Notes: generated by a model not told the origin, from the sequence alone. 64,000 nt of DNA from Paralvinella palmiformis (GCA_025642065.1 JAODUP010001144.1:31001-95000), one strand, 5' to 3'; shown: positions 1 through 16,635, counted from the first letter of the stretch. Numbers and translations: made by a program.

Positions 1-179
1 CAATCAATATATAAACATCCTTGTATATTCTTCACGGATATTGACATGAAATTGGGTCAATGGACATGTATCACTTTACCTTATCGATACGTTTGCATAA
101 GCATATTTTTTAATATGTTATCGGATATCCCATTGACCCTATCTACTACTATTAGATAGGTTCCGTTTTTTTATTTTTC

Positions 180-2000
<1,821 letters not shown>

Positions 2001-2434
2001 TGTAAAGCGAAAGAGCTGGACTAGAGAGGGTGTTTCTGGATGACGTAGCCTATTCTACCACAACATGTGTGTGCAGATCTTCTCTATTTTTGTTCAAAAT
2101 AAGTCTCAAGGTTCTACTTCAGATCAATACCAGAATCAGTCGAATAAAAGTAATAATTACCTATTACATTTACGTGTAGCGTTTCAGAGGATAGCGCCTT
2201 TGTTTCTTAATGATATGCTGAAATGTTGCTCAACATTCTGCTGGACCTTGGATATTTTCGCTTCTTAAGCCCTCTAACAGATAACACGAAAACGATACTT
2301 AGTCCTACAACGAATATCGCCACAAAAAACAACAACAACGAAACATCTCCAGATCGATCACAAACGTATAGTTACTAAATCATTGAGTCCACCAATAAGA
2401 GGAAGCACTATTTTGACAAATTAACGTGTACCCA

Positions 2435-2605
2435 AAACACCCTTGATGTCCATGTAACTAGTTCATTTTGTATTATGTCAAAGAAAAATGATTCCACTTT
2501 GATTAGCCAGTTTGTTTGTTTCGGATATAAAATAACACCCACTTCCGAGTACATTGCCTGACATGCAATCTTCACCAACAACTGTTTAACGATTATGAAT
2601 CTATA
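2435..2605 (+). repeat. Direct repeat family C, copy 1
   Basis: This segment of about 170 bp matches 3455-3640 in the same orientation. Shared words include CCATGTAACT, TGTATTATG, AGAAAAATGA, AGCCAGTTTGTTTGTTT, CCGAGTACATT and CTATATACCAT. Both copies keep the same ends, which suggests a short retroposed or duplicated unit. No coding content or tRNA promoter boxes were seen. The flanking 2040-2434 and 2606-3059 hold nothing I can identify. Confidence 0.65.
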
Positions 2606-3059
2606 TACCATTTCACAAGAAATATGGTTGAAACGGTGCACGATATATAAATATTATCTCTCTGCGTCTGCCACGACTCTACATATATTTACAGCCATAA
2701 ACGCATTGATCGCTAACAGTAATTTGGCTTTTCAGATAGATGATCGTTTTTAGCAATTGGGATGGTAAAGTAATTTGTTCTACTAGCATTTCTGGGGTCA
2801 CAGAGGACAAAATTAAGCCAGAATTACCTAACTCATTTCCGTTCGCAGAGAGGTGGCGTGCCTCTGTAGCGATATTATATCAATAGGTTCTTAAATTATC
2901 ATTTTCCAAACAAGATTCAGAATCCACTGGCTTGTATTACTGCTTACTATACAAAGCGTATTTGTGCAACTTCATTGACAGGGGGAAATTAAGCTAGCAC
3001 TGACACAAATCCATCGCCGTTGGGCTCTTCCGTGATAATATTTATCCAACTACTCTTGC

Positions 3060-3430
3060 TTACTTCATTTTGAAGAGAACTTAACCCGTAAGCCTGCATT
3101 AATTATTCTTTCTTATTTCCAACTCTAAACTTCCGCTAGTGACAATTAAGTTAGTGACAATGCCGTGCATCAGCATACATTTTAAATAGAAAATATTGGC
3201 CATTGACAATTCAGGTTGGAGACCAAAACACTATTAATGCAATACTACTATCATGCTCTTATTAGGTATGCCTATTTTAATCAAATGGTCAACTCTCGAG
3301 TGTTTCATTTCAAGATCAGCCGCGTGTAACCTACTAGAAATTATCTATAGTCGATTTGTCTGTGTGTATACGCGTTTCCGTCTACCTGATTGGTGTCCTC
3401 GTTCTGTACGTCTTGGACCTTGGTAACGTT
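3060..3430 (+). repeat. Family B-related fragment
   Basis: This stretch shares GCATTAATTATYCTTT, CYRATGACARTT and CATCAGYNTACATTT with about 560-660 and 33360-33410, followed by a shared CTTGG(A/G)CCTT word. It appears to be a partial copy of the middle of family B. No coding content is visible. Confidence 0.4.
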
Positions 3431-3454
3431 CACATTTCTATAGCAACACTTTTC

Positions 3455-3640
3455 CTGTCCATGTAACTGCGTCATGTTGTATTATGCCCAAGAAAAATGA
3501 ATCGACCTTTAGCCAGTTTGTTTGTTTGTTTGGGATTGAAAGCAACACCTCCTCCCGAGTACATTTCTTAACATGCAACCTTTACCAACAACTGCTTAAC
3601 AATTCTCAATCTATATACCATGTAAGCGTATTACGCCAAG
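3455..3640 (+). repeat. Direct repeat family C, copy 2
   Basis: This is the second copy of the 170-bp unit described at 2435-2605, about 1.02 kb downstream in the same orientation. A TTTG tetranucleotide run has expanded by one unit compared with copy 1. Confidence 0.65.
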
Positions 3641-3739
3641 GCTCTTTCCAAATAAGATAACATAGACATATCAGATTACGATTTTTATTAAAAACATGCC
3701 ACCAAATACAAAATATATTCAAATAAGGTAAACTTTAAT

Positions 3740-5010
3740 TCAAGATATATTTTTACCTGCTTGTTGGTGGCATGAAGTGTTTTTGACCTCCTAATGGTCA
3801 GTGGCAGATATTTGATCCATAGCGTCGCTGCAGATACACCGAAACACCTATTGCGGTACCTCATGTCAGGTATTTGTGGTACACATAAGAATGATTCAGA
3901 CTCATACTTCAGATCCCTTGTTGGCTGAATCTAAGCAGCAAATTCATTCATATAGTTAGGGACGGTGCAATGAAGTACAACATACTCATTCACCATAATC
4001 GTGTACTGCAACCTGTTTATGACAGGAGACCAATCCACATAATTCACAAGTAGTTTTATACGTTATCCTTTACTGAAGTGTTATCAGTCTATTTGACAGG
4101 CAATTTAGGGTGCAAGTATCTCTTGCGATATACTATCTGATTTGAATAATGTTTCAATTTTGATTAAAAACTGGATTTTGATATTGCATTAATTGGTTAT
4201 CTATGGTCATGGAAGTATAAAAAATGCTATTAAGTTATCTTAACTTTCCGAACTGAATTTCTTCAGTTATACTCGCCTAGTAGTGTGGTATGAAATATAT
4301 ATACACTAACCGAGGTACTGCTATAAGTCAAACAAGCTAGTAGTTTCTTTGAAACGTCTAATCATGATTTAATGAAATTACAGCCAAATAAACCTGGATA
4401 TTGTCAGTGTATCAATGATAGAGTAGATTAGGTCTACTATATATGTTTTCACCAGTTGACCTTGAGTACAAACCGTATAAACAATATTTACGTAGTTCAG
4501 GTACCAATCCTTGTGATGCTCCAAAATGTGGGTACTTACCTGATGAAGCATTCACCCCTAAAGCGCCACACTAAAGCTGTCACACACATTGGACTAAATA
4601 CAGGAGACGAAATTAATGGTCACCCAGAAAATATGTTCGAGATGCCTTTGGAGGGTTGCATGATCAATGACATCAAAGGCAGCATAAAGTGGACATAGAC
4701 TAGTGCTGTCATGCACTTCTTATCTAATGTTTCAGCGATGTAATGATCGACATTCAGGGCAAAGATCCTGGTCGATAGGTTATGCTTCCGTTGTTCAAAC
4801 CGCCGCACCACAATTGTGTTAATAGTCAGAACGGCTGTTTGAGCGAGTGATTCGTGTAGGTAGAGCTACAGTTATCTCTTTGCTGTTGCAATATCTTCCC
4901 GAAATACAAGATATAGCCCTAACTACCTTTCAACCAGCTCTGGTAACCCGTCTAGTGGGCTTGGTGGGCAAATTTGTATATGCTTCAGTAATTGGAGTGT
5001 TCACTGGTTT
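3740..5010 (-). mobile_element. L2/CR1-like LINE relic, RT domain to C-terminus
   Basis: Reading the minus strand from about 5.0 kb down to 3.74 kb gives a decayed non-LTR retrotransposon ORF2. A frame near 4811-4690 reads TLDKKCMTALVYV. After a frameshift, 4690-4627 reads AAFDVIDHATLQRHLEHIF, the RT palm block normally written FxKAFDxxDH. About 4522-4473 reads ASQGLVPELRKYCLY, a degenerate form of the PQGSVLGP block. The C-terminal region reads YVDWSPVINRLQY (about 4045-4005) and LWIKYLPLTIR (about 3830-3795), matching the LHWLPVxxRIxYK and LWNSLPxxIR signatures of CR1/L2-type elements. Several stops and frameshifts make it non-functional. The 'RKYCLY' variant is shared with the plus-strand LINE at 33.7-34.7 kb, so the two are probably one family. 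The 5' part (endonuclease) is absent. Family assignment is known-signature matching by eye; the exact clade is uncertain. Confidence 0.85.
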
Positions 5011-6540
5011 AAGTTCGAGGAGTGTTAATATGCTGTGAAATAATAGCATGCTTCGCTGCACGTGGAACCATTTTCAGACCTATCATCTTCTTAATCCTGG
5101 AAGAAGTGAACCAGGTGACGTTTAACTTGAAAACAAATCGAATCGACCCTCTACAACCTGTGGATAATCAATAGGATGCATCTATATAATGATACAGTTC
5201 CCAATTTTTTGTATTTATCTATGCCCATTACAGCTGTCATCATACAGTCATAACTGTTAAAGGCAAAGTTGTTTCTCGACAAATTCCGTTTCATGTTATT
5301 ATGTTACTATCATTATTGATTGGGGCAAAAATATATACCAATTTATTTCTGCAACTGACCAAATATATACAGATCTGATGAGTACAAATATTGCCAACTT
5401 GTAAGTGAAATTAGCAAAATGTGCATGTTGCTGTTTTAAAGAACAACAATAATTGGTCATTAGAATATGAAATGTTATTAAGATCAAATATGTTACTGTC
5501 CACATAAATATATTAACATTACAGTGTTGTTGTCAGCATCTTCACGCATCATGTGCTCGATTAATTACATTGAATAAATCTTGTTTGTGTGTGTTTTTTC
5601 TTCTTCTATATTTCGCCGGTTTGTGTATGCGCGCTTGCACGTATACTTGTGTATGTCTGTTTATGTGTGTATATTTGTGCGCGCGTGTGTATGTGTGTGT
5701 ATATATGTGTGCCTGTGTGTGCGTGTGCGTGCTACTTTAGTTGGGTTTTTGTATTAGGCAGTTAGTAATTCACAGGCGTTATTGAATTCCTGGAGGAGGT
5801 GTTATGTCACAGTGTTTCCTCTTTATGTACGTTATTGTTTAAACAAAATTGGTGGGCCTTTCCTAATATCGACATGTCAATCATAGGGTCTGCATAAATG
5901 TGATTGATGGGTGTGCGTGCAATAGATTGAGAATGTATATAGACTGAGAAGGTAAAATGAATGTGTAAAATGTACATGTAAAATGTATATATCATAATCC
6001 TCATAAATAAAATATTCAAACGTATATCATTTAAAGTATTTGCATAATCAGGTATACTGATATTGTGTCCTGTACATTTTTATGGTATAGTGTTTGTTTT
6101 ATATATTTCCTTTTCAATAATGTGTCATTTTTCTTAAAGTTGACACAGTGCAGAATTGCTATGAGAAAGAAAAGGTAAAGTTTTTTTGTTAAATTAAATC
6201 GAATATCTGTTTCTTATTACTTCCATCTGTAAGGAAATATGCAAAATTTCAAAATAGGTCAATACGTTGTAGTTTGGCGTTCATTATACAAATATCTTCA
6301 ATGGAATTAGATAGGCGTCCGAACCCAAGATTATTCATTTTTACAGTAATATAGCTGAAGGGGATACTTGATAGTTTTACATTATTAATTAAAGGCACAT
6401 TTGCCGTGGAATGGATTAACTAATTAAAACATGTATATCATCCCATATTCAATAGTAAATGGCGTATATTACCAGTTATTATACTTAGAATGTCTATATC
6501 GAGAAATATTGAAAATGTCTGGCTAAAATATGTAGAAACT
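5010..6540. other. No identifiable gene
   Basis: This is AT-rich sequence with a degenerate GT/TG-rich patch at about 5585-5735. Open frames here are short and lack recognisable motifs on either strand. Confidence 0.6.
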
Positions 6541-6541
6541 G

Positions 6542-6703
<162 letters not shown>

Positions 6704-7338
6704 GAGCACTGATATATTAAGGTTTGGTTGTTTGGCTCGTTTGACAAGTAAAACCTCCAGGATAAGTCTTCAACTGAAGAATTCTGCAATAATGATGTTC
6801 TAGAAATAGGACCTGCACAATATCGTTATTGACAGGGATCTGCCACATGAAGCATAATTATCCCCAGTGATGTATTCAGATATCTCAGAAGGACTTGATT
6901 GGTATATGCTATATGTGGGTTTCTCTGCTAGTCATTGTCTGTGCATATCTGATTGTGTGAATGTCAGTGAATGATTAATTGTTTCCTGATCTTATGGTCA
7001 TAACAAATAATTAAATTCGTGTGCACGATTAACTGATACTTGGTTGTTCTAAGGATTATATAATAAACGTTTTAAATAGGTGATGTTGATTTGCGACCTT
7101 TAGGGTTATGCCTATCATTTTGTTGTTTATCATAAGATAACATTTATTTTGAAATTTCCTGAAAAGGCACAAAATAGTATCAGTTTGTGCGAACTTATCT
7201 CTTGCAATGAAAACAACTTATATCCAGCCATTGATGCGAGATGGAAATATGGGGAAAGTGGGGTTTACACAATATGAATTTGTTTTATAGAATTTATGTT
7301 AACTAGTTCTCGTGGATTTATAATTAACTATAGAAATG
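6704..7338. other. No identifiable gene
   Basis: This is unique-looking AT-rich DNA between two TA arrays. I see no coding, RNA or terminal-repeat signal. Confidence 0.55.
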
Positions 7339-7447
<109 letters not shown>

Positions 7448-7889
7448 AACCTAAGTTAGTTCTTCTTTGAATGTATGTTAAATGATAGTTATATTTTATG
7501 ACATTGATAGAGAAATAATTATGTTTAGACTGGAATGATCTTGGAAGCTGATATTTCAATAGACCTGACTATTTTGAAGTTAATTACTGGAAATGAATGA
7601 ATGAATCGCATTCGTGCCAAATATGTTAAATACCACGCTGAAAAGATCTTGGTGGGATTGAGACAATTCATTGGGTCAGTGAAATCCCTAGCCTCGACCT
7701 AGATAATATTTATGCTCTATCATTATTTAGAGACGACCACGGTGTTACCGTTGTTATGTTAATAATGGTCGACAGGCCAAGAAACATTTTTGTCAAGACT
7801 TTACAAATATAGACATATCTAGCTTACGAACAAGACACACAAGGTGCGGACGACAAGAGATAAGGCTCGAGTCAGCATGATGGGATGTT

Positions 7890-8160
7890 CCCTTGCGATA
7901 AAGGGAAAGTAAACCGCCCAATGGCAAACTGACACTTAGTAATATTCATAAGTCATTATATCAACACACAACATATGATATTGAGCAGATATTACATGGA
8001 TAGTGTCCTTATTCTAAATGACCATCACCGATTCAGACTAGGGAAACATCATAATATAATACATAATCTACAAACGACTGGAGATAAATATAATTCCGAC
8101 CATGATTTAGATCACTCTCATTTAGACTGCAAGTCTCGTGTAGCTTGGTTTATCCCTCTA
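7890..8160 (+). repeat. Dispersed repeat family E, copy 1 (partial)
   Basis: This stretch shares order and words with 32270-32540 and 56140-56340. Examples are TTCCCTTGCGA near 7890 against CTCCCTTGCGA near 32282, TCATTATATCAACA near 7955 against the same near 32344, and a GATATTRAGC word soon after. A GACCATCA word follows, then a GT array starting near 8199. It has no coding content that I can recognise. Confidence 0.5.
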
Positions 8161-8195
8161 CTAAAGCCGTTATTGGGGCTGTGTATGTGTATCCG

Positions 8196-8198
<3 letters not shown>

Positions 8199-8242
<44 letters not shown>
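8199..8242. repeat. (GT)n microsatellite
   Basis: This GT array directly follows family E copy 1. Copy 3 of the same family is also followed by a CT/GT array and copy 2 by a TA array. Confidence 0.97.
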
Positions 8243-8244
<2 letters not shown>

Positions 8245-8584
8245 ATACGGGTATGTATGTATTGTTATGTGCGTATTTGTGTGTGTATGATTTTGTGTAT
8301 AGCGATACCTTCCCGGGTTTATTCATTTAGTCAATGATTCTGTATGAAGTAAACTCTCTGCGGATTAGCATATATGTAAAAAGGAGTCAAACAAAGGTAA
8401 TAAAATACATATATTACTTGATGTTGCCTTTTAAAGATAAATAAATTCATATTTAAATAATTGTTTAATTAGAGAGTGAGGCTTCATATATTCATTCACG
8501 CAATTCTGAAATAGTTAGCAATAGAATTCTGTATTCTGTAAAGAAGTACAATTATTCACTAAGTTAGTTTATAAGACGTGTCAG

Positions 8585-9640
<1,056 letters not shown>

Positions 9641-10793
9641 GAGCAGAGATAGAGAGATAGACAGGTGGATTATAGAAGGATCAAGTAGTTTATTCTTTCA
9701 CCATGCTTCGGTACATTTTCTCTATTTGCGTGCCTACATACTCTCAGCCTTCTTGAGTATTCTGGAATCACTAAATAAAATAGCCCATTTTCAACCAACC
9801 TTTTGATCCTGTAATGAGGTATATCATGTGATAAAGACACCAACCACTGTAACACGTTCTTCCTTTATTAATAAATGACATTCTATACGACAACGTGTAA
9901 AACTGGCATGTCATTTTAATAGATCATGTTATATTTATCAAGAAAACCAGGGTGTTTTCAACATTATATTTCGACGCACATCGATCATGTTTAGCCTTAT
10001 GCGAATTAAAAAGAAGAAAAAAAAAAAATACACCAGTTCCATCTTTGAACCGAAAAGAAATGCGTTATTGTAAATTGTAGAAATTGAAGCAGCTAGATCC
10101 AGACGGATTATAATTAAAACCGGAACAAACACTATTTCGTTTGTTTTACAATTCTATATAAAGTAAATATTTGTTAAGTGGCCGGAAACTGTCCTTTCTA
10201 TGATTTAATATAAACATAATTTATTTGATACATACTTGGATTCGTACAAAGCGTATAGCACAACTATTTTGACAGATGGCTTTATACAACTGTCTTCCAT
10301 CGAAAATTGAATGAATGTTTGGATAATGACATATTAATTAATTAGAAGGTCGTGACACTTCTTGTCGAAATATGTAGGCATATGACAAACAACATGGAAA
10401 CCTTTCAGGGCAAAAGCACCCAAATCTATTGAAATAATGGTTTTTAGTTTTGTGTACCAATAATAATACTGCGGTATATACATTTATTGTCAATACATCT
10501 AAAATATTGATTTGATGCATCTTGCACGTTTTGTTGTTATCTGACTCTGGAGATGTAAGGATAATGCAGACATACAGACATTTATTGTAAAATGAAAGTG
10601 TAGAGTAGTTGGCTTTTGCTGTGTGCATAGATATATATTATCCTTTACAATCCACTGTTACATTAAGAATATTATGGGAAATATCTCACATACAATGAGA
10701 TAATCCATACACATCTTTAACTTATATTTCCATTCCGTTATGTGCAGGATAACTGTATCAATAATAGCTGAAGCATTTGATTTCTTGGTGATA

Positions 10794-10966
10794 CACACCC
10801 ACGCACGCACACATACACACACATACACACACACCTAACATGCACGCACACACACACATACATACAACAAATACAGACATATATAAAATACACAAGCAAA
10901 TACACACACACCTACATATATACTCTGAGACACACATACACATTAACACGCATTAACACGCACACA
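10794..10966. repeat. Degenerate (AC)n tract
   Basis: This imperfect CA-rich tract is in the left arm and pairs with 19184-19347 in the right arm. It contains a small tandem of CATTAACACG near 10941-10960. Confidence 0.85.
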
Positions 10967-12944
10967 TAGTTTACAAAGTTAAGATCAAACTTAGCTTATC
11001 CTTCACGAAAGTTCAATATAACTTGGCTACTTAGGTTACATGACTGCATATATACACAGTTTTATTGGTATTAAGTCGGATTTACAATAAAATAATTTAG
11101 CTTGGATATTATTAACATTTAAACCCTTCTGGGATAATAATAACCATGGCATTTGAGTATTCATGAACACATGGTATTAAACTAGAAACACAGTAGCTAA
11201 ATAGAACAAAGCAAAAGAAGAAATGGTGTACTTATAATTAATTATTTCATATCTGAGTAAACAACGATAACTATCATACACTATAAGTGAAAAAATGCAC
11301 TCATGTGTATCATCAAATATGAAGTTCACAGTGTTTAGGTTGCGTCTAAAAAAAATTAGAGGGCTGGCATGAAACATGATGATACTTAATGCCCAATGTT
11401 GCAAACTGCGACTGAATAAATCATAAACAACAGTAAATAAATCTATATTTACTGTCAAATGCAGCATTTTATTAGACAAAAATCATGAAGTAAGCAATGG
11501 TAACCATTTTAACAATTTATTCACTTGCATACTAATTTACGTCCCGCGCATTAATATAGCGATTGATAAAAATCCTTTTTTATAGACGATTCAATACAAA
11601 ACTATCACTTTTTAACATACAAATGTCAGATACTTTAATGAGTATTGTGGAAGGCTAATCTCTCGGAGTTCCGTCTATACTCTTGTTATTGGAAAATGGT
11701 TGATTAACATCTTGTCGTGTACGTTTAGCTGCTAATGTCATAAGACTAAGATATGGTGTTTCATAGAAATCGTTTACACTTTCAAATATCTCTGCTAGAT
11801 CTTGAAAGTATTGAAAGAGTATTTAAAGCAATGATTTAGGTATACGTATACATATGAAATGTTTATTGTCAGGATTCGAACACTAATCAAACGTTTCAAA
11901 TGATCACTACTTAAAAATAGTTCATACCGAATTATAAATAAGATTAATTAGGGAAAACTTCAGATGAAGAAAATAGGGAACGCGAAACGCTTTATTCTCA
12001 ACATGTCTGAAAATGTTGTTACGAACTGCAAGATAGCTATCCAGACATACAGTTGCCTACATAGAGTCACATAATTTTCCTTTTGCCCCACAAACTACAG
12101 TCATAACACGCACAGAGACAAAACATGATTTCTTAGATGTTATTAACAAAGCCGCATTACAAAGAGGCTGTACATTTGCCAAACGAGACAGCAAAAATTC
12201 AACCCAAGACATACATCTCACAATTTTACCGTTCTTCACGTCTGCCGGATGAATGAAATAAGTTTGTGTTTTTACCCTAGTGCCATGAAATACGGTTACT
12301 GGCCAAATTAACTTCGACAAAAGTCTCAAATATATTCCATTTTCAACAGAGACGTGTCACGTGTACGAACTGCTTCATTTCATTTGATCTTCTATAACAT
12401 AAAGACAATGTATAAGCAATTTGTCTGACCTATGTGGTAATCATGAGTAGTATATATCACGAAAAAGGTAAAACCTAATAGACAACCTTTGAAAGTCGTG
12501 GTTCCTATTCAGAGAAAAGATTGAGGAAGTAGTCAGTTGTGTATGTGGTATTCTCTAGAGGTCAAGAATAACATATTTACAAATAGATTGACCTTTCCAA
12601 CGGAAGCTGATGACTGAAGCAAGGGAATAAATCGCATATATTATTATGAATTTGTTACACAACAACAACAGTAATATCAGCAAGGGCAACAACAACAACA
12701 AAAACAGAATACATTGACATTAAAGCAACAAGCAACATCTCATGGTGCTCTGTAAGATGTCTCACCTTTCAGTTTAAGCTTCGTGGTAACCAATCACATT
12801 TCATTATATAGGTTGTGCCTGGGCTAAATACTGAATTATCGCATGTGTCAAGGCTAAAGAAAGAATACGTTATTTATGTATATACTTATAAGTCACTTGT
12901 TCCTCGTATTGGTATTAAGTTGCAGGTTCTTCGTTCTAAAACTA

Positions 12945-13024
12945 CTACTACTACTACGGCTCCAACTACTACTGCTACTACTACTACTACTACAACTGCT
13001 ACTACTAGTAAAACTACTACTATG
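12945..13024. repeat. Degenerate (CTA)n trinucleotide tract
   Basis: This is a CTA/CTG-rich tract. Its counterpart in the other arm is the (TAG)n tract at about 17034-17070, so the seed pre-dates the inverted duplication and the lengths have since diverged. Confidence 0.85.
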
Positions 13025-13251
13025 GGTTTGTGGTGTAGTGGTGCATCTGTATACTCTTAGCATTTAGTTGTTTTTTTAACTTTCTGACTGGAAAAAATAA
13101 AGTATTATGTTAAATAAAATTTCTAATTTAAGCACTGACCTTGACTAAATATAACAAATATATTATTGGTACAGTAAACATGGACGTAATAACCTAGCGA
13201 TAGATAAACTATGATATATAGGGAGATTTGTGATCCATGCTAAATCTTTAA

Positions 13252-13305
13252 AACACACACACACACACAAAACACACACACACACACACACACACAAACA
13301 GACAC

Positions 13306-13344
<39 letters not shown>
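13252..13344. repeat. Compound (CA)n-(TA)n microsatellite abutting a Tc1-like end
   Basis: CA repeats (13252-13294) run through an ACAGACACG spacer into (TA)n (13307-13344). The Tc1-like sequence starts at once with GTCGTTTGCAAAGG. Tc1/mariner elements target TA dinucleotides, so the TA array may be an expanded target site. That is an inference. Confidence 0.9.
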
Positions 13345-13347
<3 letters not shown>

Positions 13348-14350
13348 GTTTGCAAAGGTTTAGCTTTCATCCCAAATGACACAACTTCATTCTGTCAGAA
13401 ACATATTTTGAAACTTAATGCCATCAAAAAGGTGTCAGTGTCACTATTTTTCACTATTTAGTACGTCCTCCACTTATTAGCCGTATTCCTGGGTGATTTC
13501 AGTATCCCACACTTTCTTAATTACTTTCCTCTTATTCTCGGCACTTGATGGTTGCTTGTATGATACGTTATCCTTCAAAATATGTCAAACAAATTCTTGA
13601 TTGCATTAGATCTGACATCTTGCTTCTTCAGGAAGTCTGTGACTAACTTTTATCGGCCAATGAGAGTTATCTTGTATCAATATCATCCAGCCGTGGATTT
13701 GCATGCGCAGTTTCAGCTTCTCTTGAAACAATTCAACGTAATTTGGTCCATTCGTAATAGTTTAAGCGGAATATAACACAGCATGACATGACAACCCAAG
13801 TCATTTAGCTCGGCGGGTATTTTATTGTGGCTAGAATATATTTCTTGTCCAAACACTGATCCATTGCTCGCCTACAGTAGCAAGGTACAAATTGCTGCAT
13901 TCGTCAGAAAACAACACTTTCTTCCGCTCAGCGGGACGCCAACAGAAATGACTCCCGGGAAAGTTCAGTCTCGTTTTCTTCATCACTGGTGTCAGGTGTG
14001 GCTTTCTTGCCACAATATGCGACTTTAGTCCACATTCATTGCTGTGAGGTGTCGAAAGAAAGCTGGAACGTATTGCTGAATCATTTGAGCGTAAAATAGC
14101 ACGGGCATTTTTTGCGAACGCATTACTATCTGTCAGGTCATAGTCTTCAATGCACAATGTGTGTGTTTGTGTGGTTGTTTGTGCGTGTGTTTTCCGCCCT
14201 ACATCGTTAATTGGTTCCAAACGCCGTGACGTAATCCGGGTTTTGACGTAAACCGGACGTAATGCCATGAAACATTCCTTTTGATGTAAGCCTTTTTTGT
14301 AAATACCTTTCCCTGTAGGTTTTTTTCGATTTTGTTTATCATTCATTTTT
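13345..14350 (-). mobile_element. Tc1/mariner-like transposon relic, copy 1
   Basis: The minus-strand frame 14346-13831 contains HLTPVMKKTRLNF followed by RKKVLFSDECSNLYL. This matches the Tc1 transposase pattern LTPxxKxxRLxFA...W.KVLFSDES.F around the second catalytic aspartate (the D of FSDE). Further along the minus strand, about 13560-13440 reads PSSAENKRKVIKKVWDTEIT, like the C-terminal helix of Tc1 proteins. Between them the frame is broken by several stops. The terminal sequence near 13345 is GTCGTTTGCAAAGGTTTAGC. I could not find its inverted partner at the 5' side (14350-14780), so that end is lost or diverged. The N-terminal HTH DNA-binding region is not recognisable. The element forms the inner end of the left inverted-repeat arm. 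It is non-functional. Confidence 0.85.
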
Positions 14351-14779
14351 AAAGTCTGAAGAACGCGAACTAGAAACTCAATAATAATAGTAAAAGTTTT
14401 TCAGTAATGAAATATTTACACATTTTATCACATACGTGAATCTTTTGCTTGAACACGCTTAAACGTTATGTGATGTAGACAATCTAACCATAATAAAGTA
14501 AGTAGTTTAACCCATAGACTAATCAATCTGTCAATATATACAGTTGTTGAATTCGTATATTCACTCTATGATGACAGAGTTATTAATTAATCATATAAAG
14601 TACCCACTTATCTTCTACTGTTGATTGGTTGTAATAAATAACTACGCTTAGTTTTATGATACATTACTAATTCCATGGACTCTTCAAGAGAATTTTATTA
14701 TCGACTATCGGGGGAATACTTGAAATAAACCTTCATCTTCATAACCCATCAACTATGTACTAGAAATATATGTATATTG

Positions 14780-14781
<2 letters not shown>

Positions 14782-14874
<93 letters not shown>
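14782..14874. repeat. (TA)n microsatellite
   Basis: This is an essentially pure TA array of about 93 bp in the inverted-repeat spacer. Confidence 0.97.
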
Positions 14875-14878
<4 letters not shown>

Positions 14879-15645
14879 GAACATATTTAATTTATATTAG
14901 CAACAAGTACTTTACATTACCTTTGTCATAACAATTTTAAACTGTATCAACCGTTAGAAACATGCCTCATGATTTAAACCATGTATGTTTATATATCATA
15001 AATTATAAAATTTGACATAGTTTTAAAAAGTTATTTTATTCTGCCGTTTATTACCTTGCAGCTTATACAATATATATTGCATTGTTTTAATTGACATTTC
15101 CTACGGTATGATGACTATATGTAATGCGTTATTCATTGAAGTTCAGGTAAAATAGGAAGAATTATCAGGTAATCACCGGGGAGTTGAAGAAAAATAATCA
15201 TATATAAATGCTAGACTAAAATACATATAGGAAATATACTACTTTCATATGTTGTTTACAATTGACAGCAAATAAGAGTTCAGAGCCGGATGAGAGATGT
15301 AATATGAGATATACCGTGCTAAATACAAAATAATAACATTAATGTCCGCTCACCATGAAGACCGAAATGTCAAATATCATATGGAGATTTGCTGGGAATT
15401 GAGAATATATACTATACCAAAGTACAGGCCATAATTTCAGTATACTTTAAGGGGATTATAACTGTGTTTACTGTTTCGGTCTATGGACAACTAACACGAC
15501 TTCCAAGAATTCAAAAACGCCTGGGTCGTACTAACTGCCTAATGCGAGAACCCAAATATCCAATTAAATCATAACACAATCGCAGGCACCGAAATACACA
15601 CGTACATATATGCAATGATATATTTTGGATATATCACTTAATTGC

Positions 15646-15647
<2 letters not shown>

Positions 15648-15732
<85 letters not shown>
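15648..15732. repeat. (TA)n microsatellite
   Basis: This pure TA array of about 85 bp lies in the inverted-repeat spacer. Confidence 0.97.
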
Positions 15733-15735
<3 letters not shown>

Positions 15736-15848
15736 CAATTCCTTATAACTTAAAATGTATATTTCAAGGAGCGCTATTAGTGCACTTATATTATAAAATA
15801 TAAAAGTTGACATTATCTGTTTTAATTTAATTTTTATTCATCTTGAAT

Positions 15849-15857
15849 AATATATAT

Positions 15858-15935
<78 letters not shown>
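15849..15935. repeat. (TA)n microsatellite at the right-arm boundary
   Basis: This TA array, with one TAAT slip near 15868, sits exactly where homology between the arms begins. It may mark the rearrangement breakpoint. Confidence 0.95.
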
Positions 15936-15939
<4 letters not shown>

Positions 15940-15944
15940 TGCAA

Positions 15945-16635
15945 TATTATGGCACGAACACCACACCACACCTGACACCAGTGATGAAGAAAAATGAGAC
16001 TGAACTTTGCGGACGTATTTGCTATTGGCGTCCGGCTTAATGGAAGAAAGTATTGTTTTCTGACGAATGCAAGAATTTGTACCTCGCTGCATGCACAGTA
16101 GGCAGATAGGCATTTTGACAAAAATATATTTTGTAGCCACAATAAAACACCCACTGAGCCAATTTATTTGGGGTGCCATGTCATGCTGTGGCGCAGTTAG
16201 TCTGTTTTTTTCATTTCGCTTAAACTACTATGAATTGACCAAAGTACGTTGAATTGCTCAAAGAGAAGCTAAAACTGCGCATGCACATGAACGGTTGGAT
16301 GTTCTTCATGCACGATTACTCTCTTTGTGACCGATAAAGGTTACAGACTACTGAAGAAAAGCAAGATGTCAGATCTAATGCAATCCAGAATTTTTTGACA
16401 TATTTTGAAGGATAACGTATCATACAAGCAACCATCAAGTGCCGAGAATAAGAGGAAAGTAATTAAGAAAGTGTGGGATACTGAAATCACCCAGGAATAC
16501 GGCTAATAAGTGGAGGACGTACTAAATAGTGAAAAATAGTGACACTGACACCTTTTTGATGGCATTAAGTTTCAAAATATGTTTCTGACAAAATGAAGTT
16601 GTGTAGTTTTGGATGAAATCCAAACCTGTGCAGCG

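Larger units (their letters stand above)
9800..14027 (+). repeat. Left arm of large inverted repeat
   Basis: Read as reverse complement, this arm aligns along its length with 15945-20500. Paired landmarks include: GTGATAAAGACACCAACC (about 9829) with GGTTGATGTCTTTATCAC (about 20403); TGTTTAGCCTTATGCGAATT (about 9988) with AATTCGCATAAGGCTAAACA (about 20236); GACACTTCTTGTCGAAATAT (about 10351) with ATTTCGACAAGAAGTGTCAC (about 19877); and AAATGACCTTTCC-type words near 12590 with their complement near 17430. The identity is imperfect with many indels, so the duplication is old. No intact gene lies in the arm. The open frames at 12057-12329 (-) and 11177-11479 (-) have no recognisable family. Confidence 0.9.
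14350..15945. other. Spacer between inverted-repeat arms
   Basis: This AT-rich spacer has no identifiable gene. It contains three TA arrays (14782-14874, 15648-15732, 15849-15935). The last one abuts the 5'-truncated second Tc1-like copy. The open frame at 15389-15574 has no recognisable motif. Confidence 0.6.

Noticed and set aside
12057..12329. 90-residue frame in the left inverted-repeat arm
   Set aside because: The corresponding stretch in the right arm is broken in this frame and carries an unrelated frame on the other relative strand, so protein is not conserved.
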